Shown here in pieces: positions 8,573 to 17,382 of a stretch of DNA of 64,000 nt (positions within the stretch are counted from its first letter, which is position 1; each line of letters opens with the position of its first letter). The stretch spans positions 620,001 to 684,000 of the forward strand of contig NZ_UYZY01000003.1 in assembly GCF_900626075.1 (NCBI RefSeq), written 5' to 3'. The DNA is from Clostridium transplantifaecale (GTDB lineage: Bacteria; Bacillota; Clostridia; Lachnospirales; Lachnospiraceae). The notes under the pieces are model-generated. The model saw only the letters and a list, made by a program, of their open reading frames with translations. It had not been told where the DNA came from and made no database searches. Both the position numbers and the translations under genes were made by a program.

Positions 8573-9793
8573 TTATCTTCGGTAGAGATAAAGCGGCAGG
8601 CCGTTCTCCATCTTTCGTTCGGCTTCTCCATGGATTAAAGGAAGTACATAGGTGAGAAACTCCGGTCCGATATCGGTTCCGTTTTTTGTGATCCATTCGG
8701 CCGGAAAAGTTTTCTCTTTATTGCAGATTTCATTGACGTCGGCCAGAGTGCACTCCATCGAGTACGGCTCGTCCCCGGTCCGTTTGAACGCTACCATCAT
8801 TCCGCTGACGCCCTCCATTGCATTCTTGACGCCGTAGGAGCCGGCCTCGGCGGCCTCCTCTATATCCTGGGCGGAGACAACCATGCCGGAGCAGCGCTGG
8901 CTCACATTCACTTCCACGGAACGGACCTTGACGCCGAACTGGTTGCGGATATAATTTTCCAGAATCTCGCCGCAGCCGGTCAGCATCTTATGGCCGAAGG
9001 TGTCAAGCTGGGCCTCGTTGGAGTATTCACAGATAAAGTGTCCGGCGGAATCCGCAATTCCTTCCGAGACACAGACAACGACGGTCTGGCTTTTTTCAAA
9101 TGCCTTCTTTAAGTCGATGGAAAACTGTTCGAATTCAAAAGGGGATTCCGGCAGATAGATGAGAAGCGGGTTATCCCCCTCGTGTTTTCTGGCCAGGACA
9201 CTGGAGGCAGTGAGCCAGCCGGCGTGGCGTCCCATAAGTTCCACGATGGTGACGGATTTCTGCTGGTAAACGGAGGCATCCAGGGTAATCTCACGGACAG
9301 TGGAGCCGACATACTTTGCGGCGCTTCCGAATCCGGGCGTGTGGTCCGTCCCCACGAGGTCGTTGTCGATTGTTTTGGGGATTCCGATGAAGCGGATATC
9401 GCTGCCGATTCCGGCGGCATAGCGCGACAGTTTGCTCACGGTATCCATGGAGTCATTGCCTCCGATATAGAAGAAATATCCGATATCCAGTTCCTCAAAT
9501 TTGTGGAACAGGGTGGGATAGAATGCTGCGGAAAGATTTTCTGGGAGCTTAAAACGGCAGGAGCCGAGGTAAGCGGCAGGGGTCAGTTTGAGAAGCGCCA
9601 AGTCTTCCTCGCTGAGTTCCGATGACAAATTCATGTATTTCCCGGCCAGGAATCCTTCGATTCCGTTAATCATGCCATAAACGGATCCTACTTTGTCAGG
9701 GTGGTTTTTCCCCTCTCTGATGACTCCGCAGAGGCTGGCGTTAATCACGGCGGTCGGGCCGCCTGACTGGCCGACGATAATATTTTTCTTCAT
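8573..9793 (-). CDS. pfp: 6-phosphofructokinase, pyrophosphate-dependent type
   Basis: Phosphorylates fructose 6-phosphate at C1. Two positions point to pyrophosphate rather than ATP as donor: the loop GGND (111-114) has Asp where ATP enzymes have Gly (GGDG), and the catalytic motif is PKTIDND (139-145) with Lys instead of PGTIDND. The N-terminal GQSGGPTAVINAS and MGRHAGWL are normal for the family. Length is 406 residues. The start has AAAGGAGA upstream, and a sigma-A promoter lies at 9833-9861. If PPi-dependent, the enzyme is reversible and can save ATP in glycolysis. Confidence 0.9.
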   Translation of the reverse strand: MKKNIIVGQSGGPTAVINASLCGVIREGKNHPDKVGSVYGMINGIEGFLAGKYMNLSSELSEEDLALLKLTPAAYLGSCRFKLPENLSAAFYPTLFHKFEELDIGYFFYIGGNDSMDTVSKLSRYAAGIGSDIRFIGIPKTIDNDLVGTDHTPGFGSAAKYVGSTVREITLDASVYQQKSVTIVELMGRHAGWLTASSVLARKHEGDNPLLIYLPESPFEFEQFSIDLKKAFEKSQTVVVCVSEGIADSAGHFICEYSNEAQLDTFGHKMLTGCGEILENYIRNQFGVKVRSVEVNVSQRCSGMVVSAQDIEEAAEAGSYGVKNAMEGVSGMMVAFKRTGDEPYSMECTLADVNEICNKEKTFPAEWITKNGTDIGPEFLTYVLPLIHGEAERKMENGLPLYLYRR

Positions 9794-9832
9794 TATGTGT
9801 TTCTCCTTTTTTTCAGAGGTATGATATCTTAT

Positions 9833-9861
9833 ATTCTATAATAGAGGGGGAAAGATTTCAA
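9833..9861 (-). promoter_or_regulatory. Sigma-A promoter for phosphofructokinase
   Basis: On the minus strand TTGAAA (9861-9856), 17-base spacer, TAGAAT (9838-9833), about 40 bases before the start codon. The rest of 9862-10051 is AT-rich intergenic sequence with a possible TATAAT for the prepilin gene near 9925. Confidence 0.65.
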
Positions 9862-10051
9862 CCGGATAATACTTCGGAAACTGGAATTGGAAATGAAAAC
9901 TGGAATCTGGATTATTTTTGAGGATATAATAAACAAGTATGGTAAAAAAAATACAAAAATGGTAAAATAAAGGAGATTGAATGAGTTAGTGAAACAAAAA
10001 CAGAGTATCTTGGGGTAGCTTTACCATAGTTTACGAGAAAAGAGATGCAGT

Positions 10052-10879
10052 ATGAGAAAAAAAGAAAAAGGGTTCAGTCTGATCGAGCTGATTATTGCAA
10101 TTGCAATATTGATTATACTGACTGGGCTGCTTGCCCCCCAGTTTATGAAGTATATCGAGAAGTCCAGAAAAGCCGCGTGTCTGCATGCGATGGATACGGT
10201 TGCGGAGGAATATCTGGTGGGACTGACTGATCTTGGCAAGGCGCCTGATTCGGCTGCAGCTGTTCAGATAATGAATAAGATTATCGTGGATCATGGCGGC
10301 AATGACAAAGGGACAGAGATAAGTTCAATTGTTTATGCATATGACGGGCTGTGTAAGAGCGGGGGTAAATACAGATGCCAGCTTGTGAATAATCTGGAGG
10401 CGGTAAAAATCGAGTGCAGCAAACATGGAGAGTGGGAGATGGATATTGTGACGCTCCATTCGCTGCTTACCAATATGGATTTGAGTTCTTATAAAGGAGT
10501 GGCATATAAGAATCTGGAAGAGTTTTTTAAGAAAAACACCACTCTGGATTCGGAGGCAATTTCAACAGATACTGAAGGGTATGGAGAGTATGGCTCTTTT
10601 GCTAAAGTTGTTGCCGAGGAGCTGTCAAAACAGGGATTAAATGTTAAGAACAAAAGCTGGATGATGCGCAGGAGCGGGGACAGTTATATCCTATACCTAA
10701 CGGACAGTAAGATAACGCTGGATGATGCCAAAAGTGGCGCGGCCGTTACGTGTAAAAAGTATGACACGAAAAATGGAACGGTTACTTCGGGAACCATAAC
10801 GGTTAATTCAAAAACCATAGTATCCGGAAAACCATATCCGATAGTTAAAGACGGTTCATTTGCCCCGGAATCTAATTAA
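10052..10879 (+). CDS. Type IV prepilin-like protein
   Basis: The N-terminus is a class III signal: MRKKEKG|FSLIELIIAIAIL, with cleavage expected after Gly7 by prepilin peptidase, methylation of Phe8, Glu at mature position 5 and a hydrophobic helix to about residue 30. The remaining 240 residues, with four cysteines, are not recognised. No pilus ATPase, peptidase or platform protein lies nearby, so it must depend on genes elsewhere or be a remnant. The Shine-Dalgarno sequence is weak. Base composition is lower in GC than the metabolic genes, like the next gene. Confidence 0.85.
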   Translation: MRKKEKGFSLIELIIAIAILIILTGLLAPQFMKYIEKSRKAACLHAMDTVAEEYLVGLTDLGKAPDSAAAVQIMNKIIVDHGGNDKGTEISSIVYAYDGLCKSGGKYRCQLVNNLEAVKIECSKHGEWEMDIVTLHSLLTNMDLSSYKGVAYKNLEEFFKKNTTLDSEAISTDTEGYGEYGSFAKVVAEELSKQGLNVKNKSWMMRRSGDSYILYLTDSKITLDDAKSGAAVTCKKYDTKNGTVTSGTITVNSKTIVSGKPYPIVKDGSFAPESN

Positions 10880-10977
10880 AAAAAATATTTTTCGTAATGT
10901 GTATAAATCCAAACAGGGAGGTTATACTGTAAGTATCACAAAAGAGAAATTTTTGAATACTTATCCTCCCCTTTTTA

Positions 10978-11017
10978 AACCGGCTTGTCTGCAGATTGCA
11001 GGCAGGCCGGTTTTTTT
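10978..11017 (+). terminator. Terminator of the prepilin gene
   Basis: ACCGGC..CTGCA paired with TGCAG..GCCGGT and then TTTTTTT. A further inverted pair, GGGAGG near 10916 with CCTCCC near 10966, lies just before it. Nothing else is seen between 11018 and 11134. Confidence 0.85.
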
Positions 11018-11134
11018 GTTCATAGGAAATTATATCCTATGAATTAAACGTCTCAAAAACGGTCTCTGCATTTTTGTGTTTACTCCGAGCGTGAAGAATG
11101 CTTCTTAACTAAGGCAGAATATCCATAAAAGCAG

Positions 11135-11163
11135 TGGCAAAGTGAATCGATATTATGTATAAT
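11135..11163 (+). promoter_or_regulatory. Probable sigma-A promoter of the orphan gene
   Basis: TGGCAA (11135-11140), 17-base spacer, TATAAT (11158-11163); the start codon follows 35 bases later with CAGGAGAG as ribosome binding site. Confidence 0.6.
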
Positions 11164-11197
11164 TATCGTATCAATTAAAATACAGGAGAGAAAACAT

Positions 11198-12094
11198 ATG
11201 AATACCAGGTTACGTGCATTGGAACAAATAAGTATGATATTGAAACACGATAACATAGAAACGCTTTCGGTTCTTAAATATGTAAACTCACTATGTGAAA
11301 ATTATTCTAAAATTTTGATGCTAGATAAAATGGAGAGTATTCTAAAGGAAAAACAGAACACAACTTTCTTTTTAGCCAAAGGCTTATATCCATTAGGGCC
11401 AGAGAATACGGAGCAGTACATCGCCAGGGCAATCTCCGAACTCTATTATCCTCACCCGTTATCAGATTATAGTAGTAAGGAGTATTTTAGAAAATCCACA
11501 ATTACAAATATGGATGAATCAGATATCGAATACTCATCATTTAGACATCATCGATACAGAGAATATGAAGTAGAGAACGTTACTGCATTTTATGATAGCT
11601 TCGTCAAAAAAGCAAGACCTATTGTGTTTTCGTATAGTGAAGATCCCAATAAAGATAGTATTGATAATTTAAGCGTACTTTTCGACTACCAGGGAAGTAG
11701 TGCCATAAAATTAACAACTTTAACACATAATTCTCCACCGCAATTAGGTTTTATTGGTGTTGTTAATATCTTCCGAGAAATTTTTGGCCTTTATTATGAT
11801 AAACAAGAAGATAGAAGAGCAGAAGAAAGACTTCAGATGGAAAGAGAAGAGCACCTTTGGAGAGAAAAAGAGCATCAAGCAACTTTACGCAATCAAGAAT
11901 TACAGTCAGTGCTTTACAGAGAGCGGATAAAAATATTAAAACAGAATGCCCAAAAATCAACGCCAGATGATTATGCTTTAAATATCGAACAGATAGCTGA
12001 TACTAGGGCTCTAATCTGTGATAAGCAGAATAGGTTAAACGAGCAATACAGAGTTATAATAGAAGATAATCAACGGATTGATATTAAAGCATAG
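11198..12094 (+). CDS. Unrecognised AT-rich protein with C-terminal coiled coil
   Basis: I do not recognise this 298-residue protein. It has no signal peptide or membrane segment. Residues 1-200 look globular, with a stretch ending in KLTTLTHNSPPQLGFIGVVN. From about 200 to 270 it is very rich in Glu, Arg, Gln and Lys and should form a long helical or coiled-coil region (EDRRAEERLQMEREEHLW). Base composition is clearly more AT-rich than the flanking genes and codon use is different, as expected for a horizontally gained gene. It has its own promoter and terminator, so it is a single-gene unit. No function can be given from sequence alone. Confidence 0.8.
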   Translation: MNTRLRALEQISMILKHDNIETLSVLKYVNSLCENYSKILMLDKMESILKEKQNTTFFLAKGLYPLGPENTEQYIARAISELYYPHPLSDYSSKEYFRKSTITNMDESDIEYSSFRHHRYREYEVENVTAFYDSFVKKARPIVFSYSEDPNKDSIDNLSVLFDYQGSSAIKLTTLTHNSPPQLGFIGVVNIFREIFGLYYDKQEDRRAEERLQMEREEHLWREKEHQATLRNQELQSVLYRERIKILKQNAQKSTPDDYALNIEQIADTRALICDKQNRLNEQYRVIIEDNQRIDIKA

Positions 12095-12147
12095 GGGGAG
12101 TATAATAATCCTTGGTAACGATAGTTAATCGCATAATTAATGATACC

Positions 12148-12184
12148 AAAAAATCGCTGAAGTCTCACGACCCCAGCGATTTTT
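12148..12184. terminator. Terminator after the orphan gene
   Basis: AATCGCTG (12152-12159) pairs with CAGCGATT (12174-12181), with A runs before and T runs after, so it could serve both this gene and the minus-strand operon ending at 12240. Confidence 0.8.
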
Positions 12185-12239
12185 CTATTTGGGGAGTTTT
12201 TTTACAGCCCCTTTGTTCTGGTTAAAGAAAACATCAACT

Positions 12240-13121
12240 TTAGACAGTGGAAACGCCTCCCGCCGCCTCACTCATTGCTTCACGCATCTCTGTGACAGGC
12301 TCCTCATGTCCGGTCCACAGGGCTATCTGGCGGGTGGCCTGATAGACCAGCATACCGAGGCCGTTTACTGCGGTACAGCCGGCTTCTTCGGCTTCCCGGA
12401 GAAAACGGGTCCTCACCGGATTGTAGGTTGCGTCAAAGCAGATCTGACGGGGCAGAAAACATGCTTCTTCTAGCGGCGTCTCGTCCAGGTGGCCATACAT
12501 ACCAAGACCGCTCAGATTCATCATGACGCCGCACTGTGCCGCGGCTTCGCGGACAGCGGCGCGGTCGGTTACAGGCAGTGCGACGGCTGTTCCCGGGCTT
12601 ATCCTGTTAATCTGTTCCGCCAGTTCGCGGCACGGCGTTTCAAAATCAGAGATATAGATGCGCCCTGCCTTATGTAACGCCAATTCCATGCAGATAGACT
12701 TGCCTGCGCCTCCTGCGCCGAAGCAGAGGAAGGTATTGCCGGGGATTTCTACCCCGGTTTCTTCCTGTATGGAGCGGAGCGCTCCCAGGCCGTCCGTATT
12801 GTAACCTTTCAGGGAACCGTCTTCCTGCACCACCACGGTATTGCAGGAACCCATCAGACGCGTCATCTCGTCTGCGTCATCCAGATATTTCATCACAGCA
12901 ATCTTATATGGTTTTGTGACGGCAAAACCGGCAAAGTTCATATGGCGGATTCCGCTTATAATCTTTCCCAGGTTTTCCGGCTTTTCTACCTCAACAGGGA
13001 GATAGCAGCAGTCCCAGCCCTTTTTTTCATATACGCTGTTATGGGAGGCCGCGGAAACAGATTGTCCCAGCGGATATCCCAGAAGGGCTATCAGTTTTGT
13101 ATTAATGGTAATTGGGTTCAT
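12240..13121 (-). CDS. aroE: Shikimate/quinate dehydrogenase family protein, second paralogue
   Basis: NAD(P)-dependent oxidoreductase that interconverts shikimate with 3-dehydroshikimate or quinate with 3-dehydroquinate. The catalytic triad equivalents are K73 in AVTKPYK, N94 in GSCNTV and D110 in GYNTDG, and the nucleotide loop is GAGGAGK. The substrate loop is unusual: QSVSA instead of the normal HS[LM]SP, keeping the two serines but losing His and Pro. This suggests a substrate different from the biosynthetic enzyme. Last gene of a five-gene minus-strand operon, 22 bp after aroD. Confidence 0.85.
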   Translation of the reverse strand: MNPITINTKLIALLGYPLGQSVSAASHNSVYEKKGWDCCYLPVEVEKPENLGKIISGIRHMNFAGFAVTKPYKIAVMKYLDDADEMTRLMGSCNTVVVQEDGSLKGYNTDGLGALRSIQEETGVEIPGNTFLCFGAGGAGKSICMELALHKAGRIYISDFETPCRELAEQINRISPGTAVALPVTDRAAVREAAAQCGVMMNLSGLGMYGHLDETPLEEACFLPRQICFDATYNPVRTRFLREAEEAGCTAVNGLGMLVYQATRQIALWTGHEEPVTEMREAMSEAAGGVSTV

Positions 13122-13143
13122 TATATCCTCACTTTCTCCCTGT

Positions 13144-13908
13144 TCACAGAGCGGCGTGGAAGAGATCCAGGGCGCCGGACATCCGGTCGACCGGTATTTG
13201 GCCGGGAGCAGAGCCTGTGCCGACTGCGCCGAAGGTCATGGAGGAGCCGAAAACCTCCGCGGCAAGACGGCTGACAACGCCTTTTCCGCCCATGGACATC
13301 GTGATAATAGGGCGGTTGGCATAAGATTCATGCATCCTGGCCGTTGCGGCGAGGAGTTCCAGAACATCGTCCGTGCCCCTCGGCATCACCGCCAGCTTTG
13401 GAATGTCCACGCCCATATCCTGCATTTTGCGCAGCCTGTAGAGGATTTCCTCACGGGGAGGAGTCTTGTGGAAATCATGGTTGGAACCAATGACCAGGGC
13501 GCCGGCCGTATGGATGGCGGCGATATTTTCCCTTGCCGTCTCATCGTCCATAAAAATCTGTACATCGATCAGGTCGGCGCTGCCGCTTTCGGCAGCCAGG
13601 CGGTTCAGCGCTGTATACTCTGACGGGGATATTTCTTTTTCACCGCCCTCCTCCGCTGTGCGGAAGGTGAACAGCAGCGGGAGAGAGGGGAGCGCTTCAC
13701 GGAGCCTGTGCAGCGTATGAATGACCTGCTCCGGTTCCAGGGCGTGTTCAAAGAAATCCACGCGCCACTCTACCATATCTATAGCCAAATTGCGGATGGC
13801 CTCCGCTTTTTCTAAAATCTTTGTTTCAGTTACTTCCACGATTGGCACGATAATGCCGGGAACTCCGGCTCCGATTTCCTTTCCGCGGACAGTTAAGGTT
13901 TTTATCAT
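13144..13908 (-). CDS. aroD: Type I 3-dehydroquinate dehydratase
   Basis: Converts 3-dehydroquinate to 3-dehydroshikimate through a Schiff base. The catalytic H144 in GSNHDFH and Schiff-base K171 in PKLAVMP are at the usual positions, and the N-terminal EWRVDFF stretch that binds substrate is present. At 254 residues it is full length. The two flanking dehydrogenase paralogues and a permease, without any other shikimate biosynthetic genes, point to breakdown or interconversion of quinate and shikimate rather than to biosynthesis. Confidence 0.95.
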   Translation of the reverse strand: MIKTLTVRGKEIGAGVPGIIVPIVEVTETKILEKAEAIRNLAIDMVEWRVDFFEHALEPEQVIHTLHRLREALPSLPLLFTFRTAEEGGEKEISPSEYTALNRLAAESGSADLIDVQIFMDDETARENIAAIHTAGALVIGSNHDFHKTPPREEILYRLRKMQDMGVDIPKLAVMPRGTDDVLELLAATARMHESYANRPIITMSMGGKGVVSRLAAEVFGSSMTFGAVGTGSAPGQIPVDRMSGALDLFHAAL

Positions 13909-13940
13909 AATCCTTCTCCTTTATAATCAGATTCCTGTGT

Positions 13941-13979
13941 ATCGGGTGCAGCCGCATTAAATGGAAAGCCGCACCCGAT
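13941..13979. repeat. Intergenic hairpin between permease and aroD
   Basis: ATCGGGTGC (13941-13949) pairs with GCACCCGAT (13971-13979). No T tract follows on the transcribed strand. It could tune expression between the permease and the enzymes, or protect a processed end. Confidence 0.5.
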
Positions 13980-14058
13980 TCTATAAAAATGAAATGTTGG
14001 TTACAGTACCGGTCTATTTTTTTCATCAATCCATTATACAAAGCTGTGATTTCTTCCC

Positions 14059-15390
14059 TTATATAATTCCAAGCGCCATAAAGAGCAGGATGGAAACCAC
14101 ACAGCCGATGGAGGTGACGACGATATTTGTGAAGAATACGTATTTGTAGGATTCCTTTGCCGTCAACTGTGTGTAGACGATAGCGGTGATGAAACCTCCG
14201 CTGTGCGGCAGCGTATCCAGACCCGCGCCGGCCAGGCAGATAACGCGGTGCAGGATTTCCAGGGGGATGCCTGCGGCCCGGCAGAGTTCGATATATTTCG
14301 GCCCCAGGGAATCCAGGAAAATCTGCAGGCCGCCGGAGCATGAGCCGGTGGCGGCCGAGACAATGCCGGTGGCTAAGGAAGCGGAAATAAGCGGGCTCAT
14401 AGCCATGGAAAGCGCGAAGTCCACAACGGAGGCAAAGCCGGAGGAGGCCTGTACCACGCCGCCAAACCCCACGATCACTGATGTGTTGAGCAGGGCAGTG
14501 ATGCTGTTGGAGGCGCTCTCGTTAATTGAATTCAGCGGATTCTCAATGCGTTTCCAGAACAGGCAGAGCACCATGGCAATTCCGATGGACAGGGCGATAT
14601 TTACCGCATAAACCGTGTCCAGGGTATTGCGGGTAAAGAAAATGAAGAGAATCAGGACTGCCATCGGCAGCACGGACAGCGCCCAGTGAGGGAGATCGTC
14701 GTCCTGCGAAATCCGGATTTTATTAAGGTCATCACGGGAACCGGGCACAAAGCCGATACCGGCCACGGCCAGCCGTTTCTGCTGGCGTACCAGGAAAAAC
14801 ATGCCCAGGGCAAACATCACGATGGAAACCAGGGTTCCGTTGAGCGGTGCCGCGTAGGCGTTTGTGCCAAGCACCGCACAGGGGATCAGATTCTGGATGG
14901 CCGGGGAGCCGGGCAGGCCCACCATACTGAAGGTAGCGCTTCCCAGAAGCATCGCCGCAGGGAACAGCCGTTTGGGAATGTTTTCATTGTTAAACAGGAC
15001 CAGGGCGATGGGATAAATCGTGAAAAGCAGCACGAAGAGGTTGATTCCCCCGTAGGACAGGATTCCGCTGACCAGGACGACAATCAGAAGTCCCTTGCCG
15101 CTTCCTAGTGTGTTCAGCAGCTTAACCGCAATCGATTTTGCCGCCCCGCTTTCGCCCATCAGGCCGCCGAATACGGTGCCGAGAAAGAACAACAGGAGAT
15201 AAGTCCCGGCATAGTTTTTCATTGAGGTAGCATAGCTTACGCTGAAGGCCTCCCAGAGGTTCATCCGGTTGGTGATGATGACGGCCAGGGATGCGGCGAT
15301 CGAGGTGGGAATCATGCTCCAGCCTTTGAAGCTTAAGTAAATCAGCAGGCCCAGCCCGATGCCGAGGCCTAAAATTCCAATACCATCCAT
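14059..15390 (-). CDS. GntP-family permease
   Basis: Polytopic membrane protein of 443 residues with about 12 hydrophobic segments, of the gluconate:H+ symporter (GntP) type. Family-like stretches are YAGTYLLLFFLGTVFGGLM near the N-terminus, SYGGINLFVLLFTIYP in the middle and LDTLPHSGGFITA toward the end. It sits inside the operon with two AroE paralogues and AroD, so the likely cargo is a hydroxylated cyclic acid such as quinate or shikimate. That cargo is inferred from context. Strong AAAGGAGG precedes the ATG. Confidence 0.88.
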   Translation of the reverse strand: MDGIGILGLGIGLGLLIYLSFKGWSMIPTSIAASLAVIITNRMNLWEAFSVSYATSMKNYAGTYLLLFFLGTVFGGLMGESGAAKSIAVKLLNTLGSGKGLLIVVLVSGILSYGGINLFVLLFTIYPIALVLFNNENIPKRLFPAAMLLGSATFSMVGLPGSPAIQNLIPCAVLGTNAYAAPLNGTLVSIVMFALGMFFLVRQQKRLAVAGIGFVPGSRDDLNKIRISQDDDLPHWALSVLPMAVLILFIFFTRNTLDTVYAVNIALSIGIAMVLCLFWKRIENPLNSINESASNSITALLNTSVIVGFGGVVQASSGFASVVDFALSMAMSPLISASLATGIVSAATGSCSGGLQIFLDSLGPKYIELCRAAGIPLEILHRVICLAGAGLDTLPHSGGFITAIVYTQLTAKESYKYVFFTNIVVTSIGCVVSILLFMALGII

Positions 15391-15405
15391 TGATATTTCC
15401 TCCTT

Positions 15406-16179
15406 TTATTTACTCAGGTAACCGCCGTCCACCGGGATAATCTGTCCGGTTATGTATTCGGAGGCATCGGATGCGAGAAAGACCGCCAGTCCCTTTAAAT
15501 CCTCCGGCTGTCCCCACCTGCCCTTGGGAATGCGTGTGCAGATGCTTTCGTACTGTTTTGGATTCACCTCTTTTATATTCTTAGTCAGCTCCGTCACCAT
15601 GTAGCCCGGCGCAATGGCATTAACATTGACGCCCTGTTCCGCCCATTCGGTGGACAGCACCTTAGTGAGCTGCGCTACGCCGCCCTTGCTGGCCGTATAG
15701 GCCGCGATCATGCTGGCCCCGTCGAAGGAACTCAGGGATGCGATGTTGATCAGGCGCCCGTAACCCTGCTCAAGCATTGTGCGTCCTGCCCGCTGGGCCA
15801 TGAAGAATAACGCGTTCAGGTTGAGGTCCAGCACCCGGCGCCACTGTTCTTCCGGGAAATCCTTTGCCAGGCAGCGGTACTGGATACCGGCGCCGTTAAT
15901 CAGGATATCGAGGCGTCCTCCCAGATAGCCGAGCGCTTCGGCATACATCCGGTCCAAATCGGAGGTGTCGGACAAATCGCCTTTTACCCCGTACACTTTT
16001 GTCCCGAGCTGAGAGAGAGTCTTGGCCGACTCGAATACGGTCTCGCTGATATCAAGGAGCGCCACATCAGCGCCCGCCTCACAGAGCCCCTCTGCAATGC
16101 TGTAATTCAGTCCTCGGGCGCCTCCCGTTACAAGCGCTTTTTTTCCGGTTAAATTCATCTGTTCCAATATATTTTTCAT
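15406..16179 (-). CDS. SDR family oxidoreductase
   Basis: Classical short-chain dehydrogenase of 257 residues. The cofactor loop is TGGARGLNYSIAEG (about 18-31), the active site S148, Y161 and K165 (YTASK), and the NGAG motif is present. The C-terminus PEDLKGLAVFLASDASEYI and IPVDGGYLS is standard. Such enzymes act on gluconate, deoxygluconate or related hydroxy acids. In this operon it probably oxidises or reduces a hydroaromatic or sugar acid, but the substrate cannot be read from sequence. The gap to the permease is 15 bp. Confidence 0.9.
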   Translation of the reverse strand: MKNILEQMNLTGKKALVTGGARGLNYSIAEGLCEAGADVALLDISETVFESAKTLSQLGTKVYGVKGDLSDTSDLDRMYAEALGYLGGRLDILINGAGIQYRCLAKDFPEEQWRRVLDLNLNALFFMAQRAGRTMLEQGYGRLINIASLSSFDGASMIAAYTASKGGVAQLTKVLSTEWAEQGVNVNAIAPGYMVTELTKNIKEVNPKQYESICTRIPKGRWGQPEDLKGLAVFLASDASEYITGQIIPVDGGYLSK

Positions 16180-16217
16180 TTTTCAATACTCCTTTTTCAT
16201 AAAAATTTATCAGCTAT

Positions 16218-17063
16218 TTATCCAAATACTGCTTTTCGCATGACGCCGGAAGGCGCTTCCTCACCGGTCCAGATTTTAAAGGCGATTTTTCCCTGATGGA
16301 AGAGCTGCACCTGGCCATTTAAGTGGCGGCAGCCCAGAGCATCCGCCGCTTTGAGAAATTTGCTCTTTAAGGGATTGTAAATTACATCCGCCACCAGAAG
16401 CTCCTTCCGGAGAAGGGAGGTGTCGATGGGCGTTTCATTTTCATGAGGCGGCATCCCGATAAAGCTGGCGTTGATGACGACATCGGACTGCTCGATGAAA
16501 GGCTTGAAATCTTCATCGGTCTTAAGCGGCACACAGCAGTCGTAAACATTGTGATTGATATTGTCGCAGAGCGCCCTGGCATCCTCAAAGTAGAGGGATT
16601 CCAGAAAAATGCGTTTTGGCTTTCTGGAAGCCAGCACCGTGGTCAGAGCCCGGGAAACGCCGCCGGCGCCGATGATAAAGAAAGTGTTATCCGGAACATT
16701 TACACCGAAATCTTCTTCCAGGCCACGGACAAAACCTTCTCCGTCGGTGTTGTACCCCATCATCTTCCCATTCTCGAATTTGACGGTGTTGACCGCGCCG
16801 ATGAGGCGGGCCATCGGATCTATTTCATCGAGATACTGCATGATTTCAATTTTATAAGGAATGGTCACGGTCAGTCCCGCGTAATTCTGTTCGGGAAGCT
16901 TTAACAGCACATCCCTGAAATTTTCCGGGGCTGCGTTGATGATGGAAAAATGATAGTCCAGGCCTTTTTCACGGAATGCCGCGTTCATCATGGCGGGAGA
17001 CATGCTGTGACTGATTGATTCTCCGATAATTGCCACCTGCTTTGTGGATTGATTCTCATTCAT
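16218..17063 (-). CDS. aroE: Shikimate/quinate dehydrogenase, first paralogue
   Basis: First gene of the operon, 281 residues. It has the standard substrate loop SHSMSP (18-23), catalytic K71 (TIPYK), N92 (AVNTV) and D107 (GYNTDG), and the dinucleotide loop GAGGVSRA. The start at MNENQSTK is chosen because AGGAGG lies 9 bases upstream; a longer frame to 17099 lacks such a site. It is clearly different in sequence from the second paralogue at 12240-13121, so the two probably act on different substrates (for example quinate and shikimate) or use different cofactors. Confidence 0.88.
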   Translation of the reverse strand: MNENQSTKQVAIIGESISHSMSPAMMNAAFREKGLDYHFSIINAAPENFRDVLLKLPEQNYAGLTVTIPYKIEIMQYLDEIDPMARLIGAVNTVKFENGKMMGYNTDGEGFVRGLEEDFGVNVPDNTFFIIGAGGVSRALTTVLASRKPKRIFLESLYFEDARALCDNINHNVYDCCVPLKTDEDFKPFIEQSDVVINASFIGMPPHENETPIDTSLLRKELLVADVIYNPLKSKFLKAADALGCRHLNGQVQLFHQGKIAFKIWTGEEAPSGVMRKAVFG

Positions 17064-17382
17064 TATAGTTAACCTCCTGGTTTGTGTTTGTTTTTTCATT
17101 GCCTGCCCGGCAGATTATTCTGATGCGGTCCATACCTTCCACCGGCCGGAAGGCGCCTTTTCCGGTACCGGCCATGCAGACGCCGCAATGGAGCGGCGAT
17201 GGTGAACTGGTTGAATTTTCTGCCGTATTAAAATGTTTCTTTGTGATAATTTGATGATATAATAAAGCGGGAAAATAAGGAAATACTTATATTTTATGGA
17301 AAATCACAATAAAACTTATCATTGACAGTGGGAAAATTGTGAATTATCATAAAAAGACAAAGAGCCTGAAGGAGAGAGAGGA
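17064..17382. promoter_or_regulatory. Divergent control region between the aroE operon and LysR
   Basis: About 320 bases with no gene. The half near the LysR gene is AT-rich with dyads such as AAATACTTATATTT near 17280 and TTATCATTGAC...GAATTATCATAA (about 17318-17352). LysR regulators normally bind in such divergent regions and sense a pathway compound. I could not fix single promoters with confidence. Confidence 0.45.

Noticed and set aside
9700..12100. Prophage or integrated element around the prepilin and orphan gene
   Set aside because: No integrase, attachment duplication or tRNA is seen; only base composition differs.
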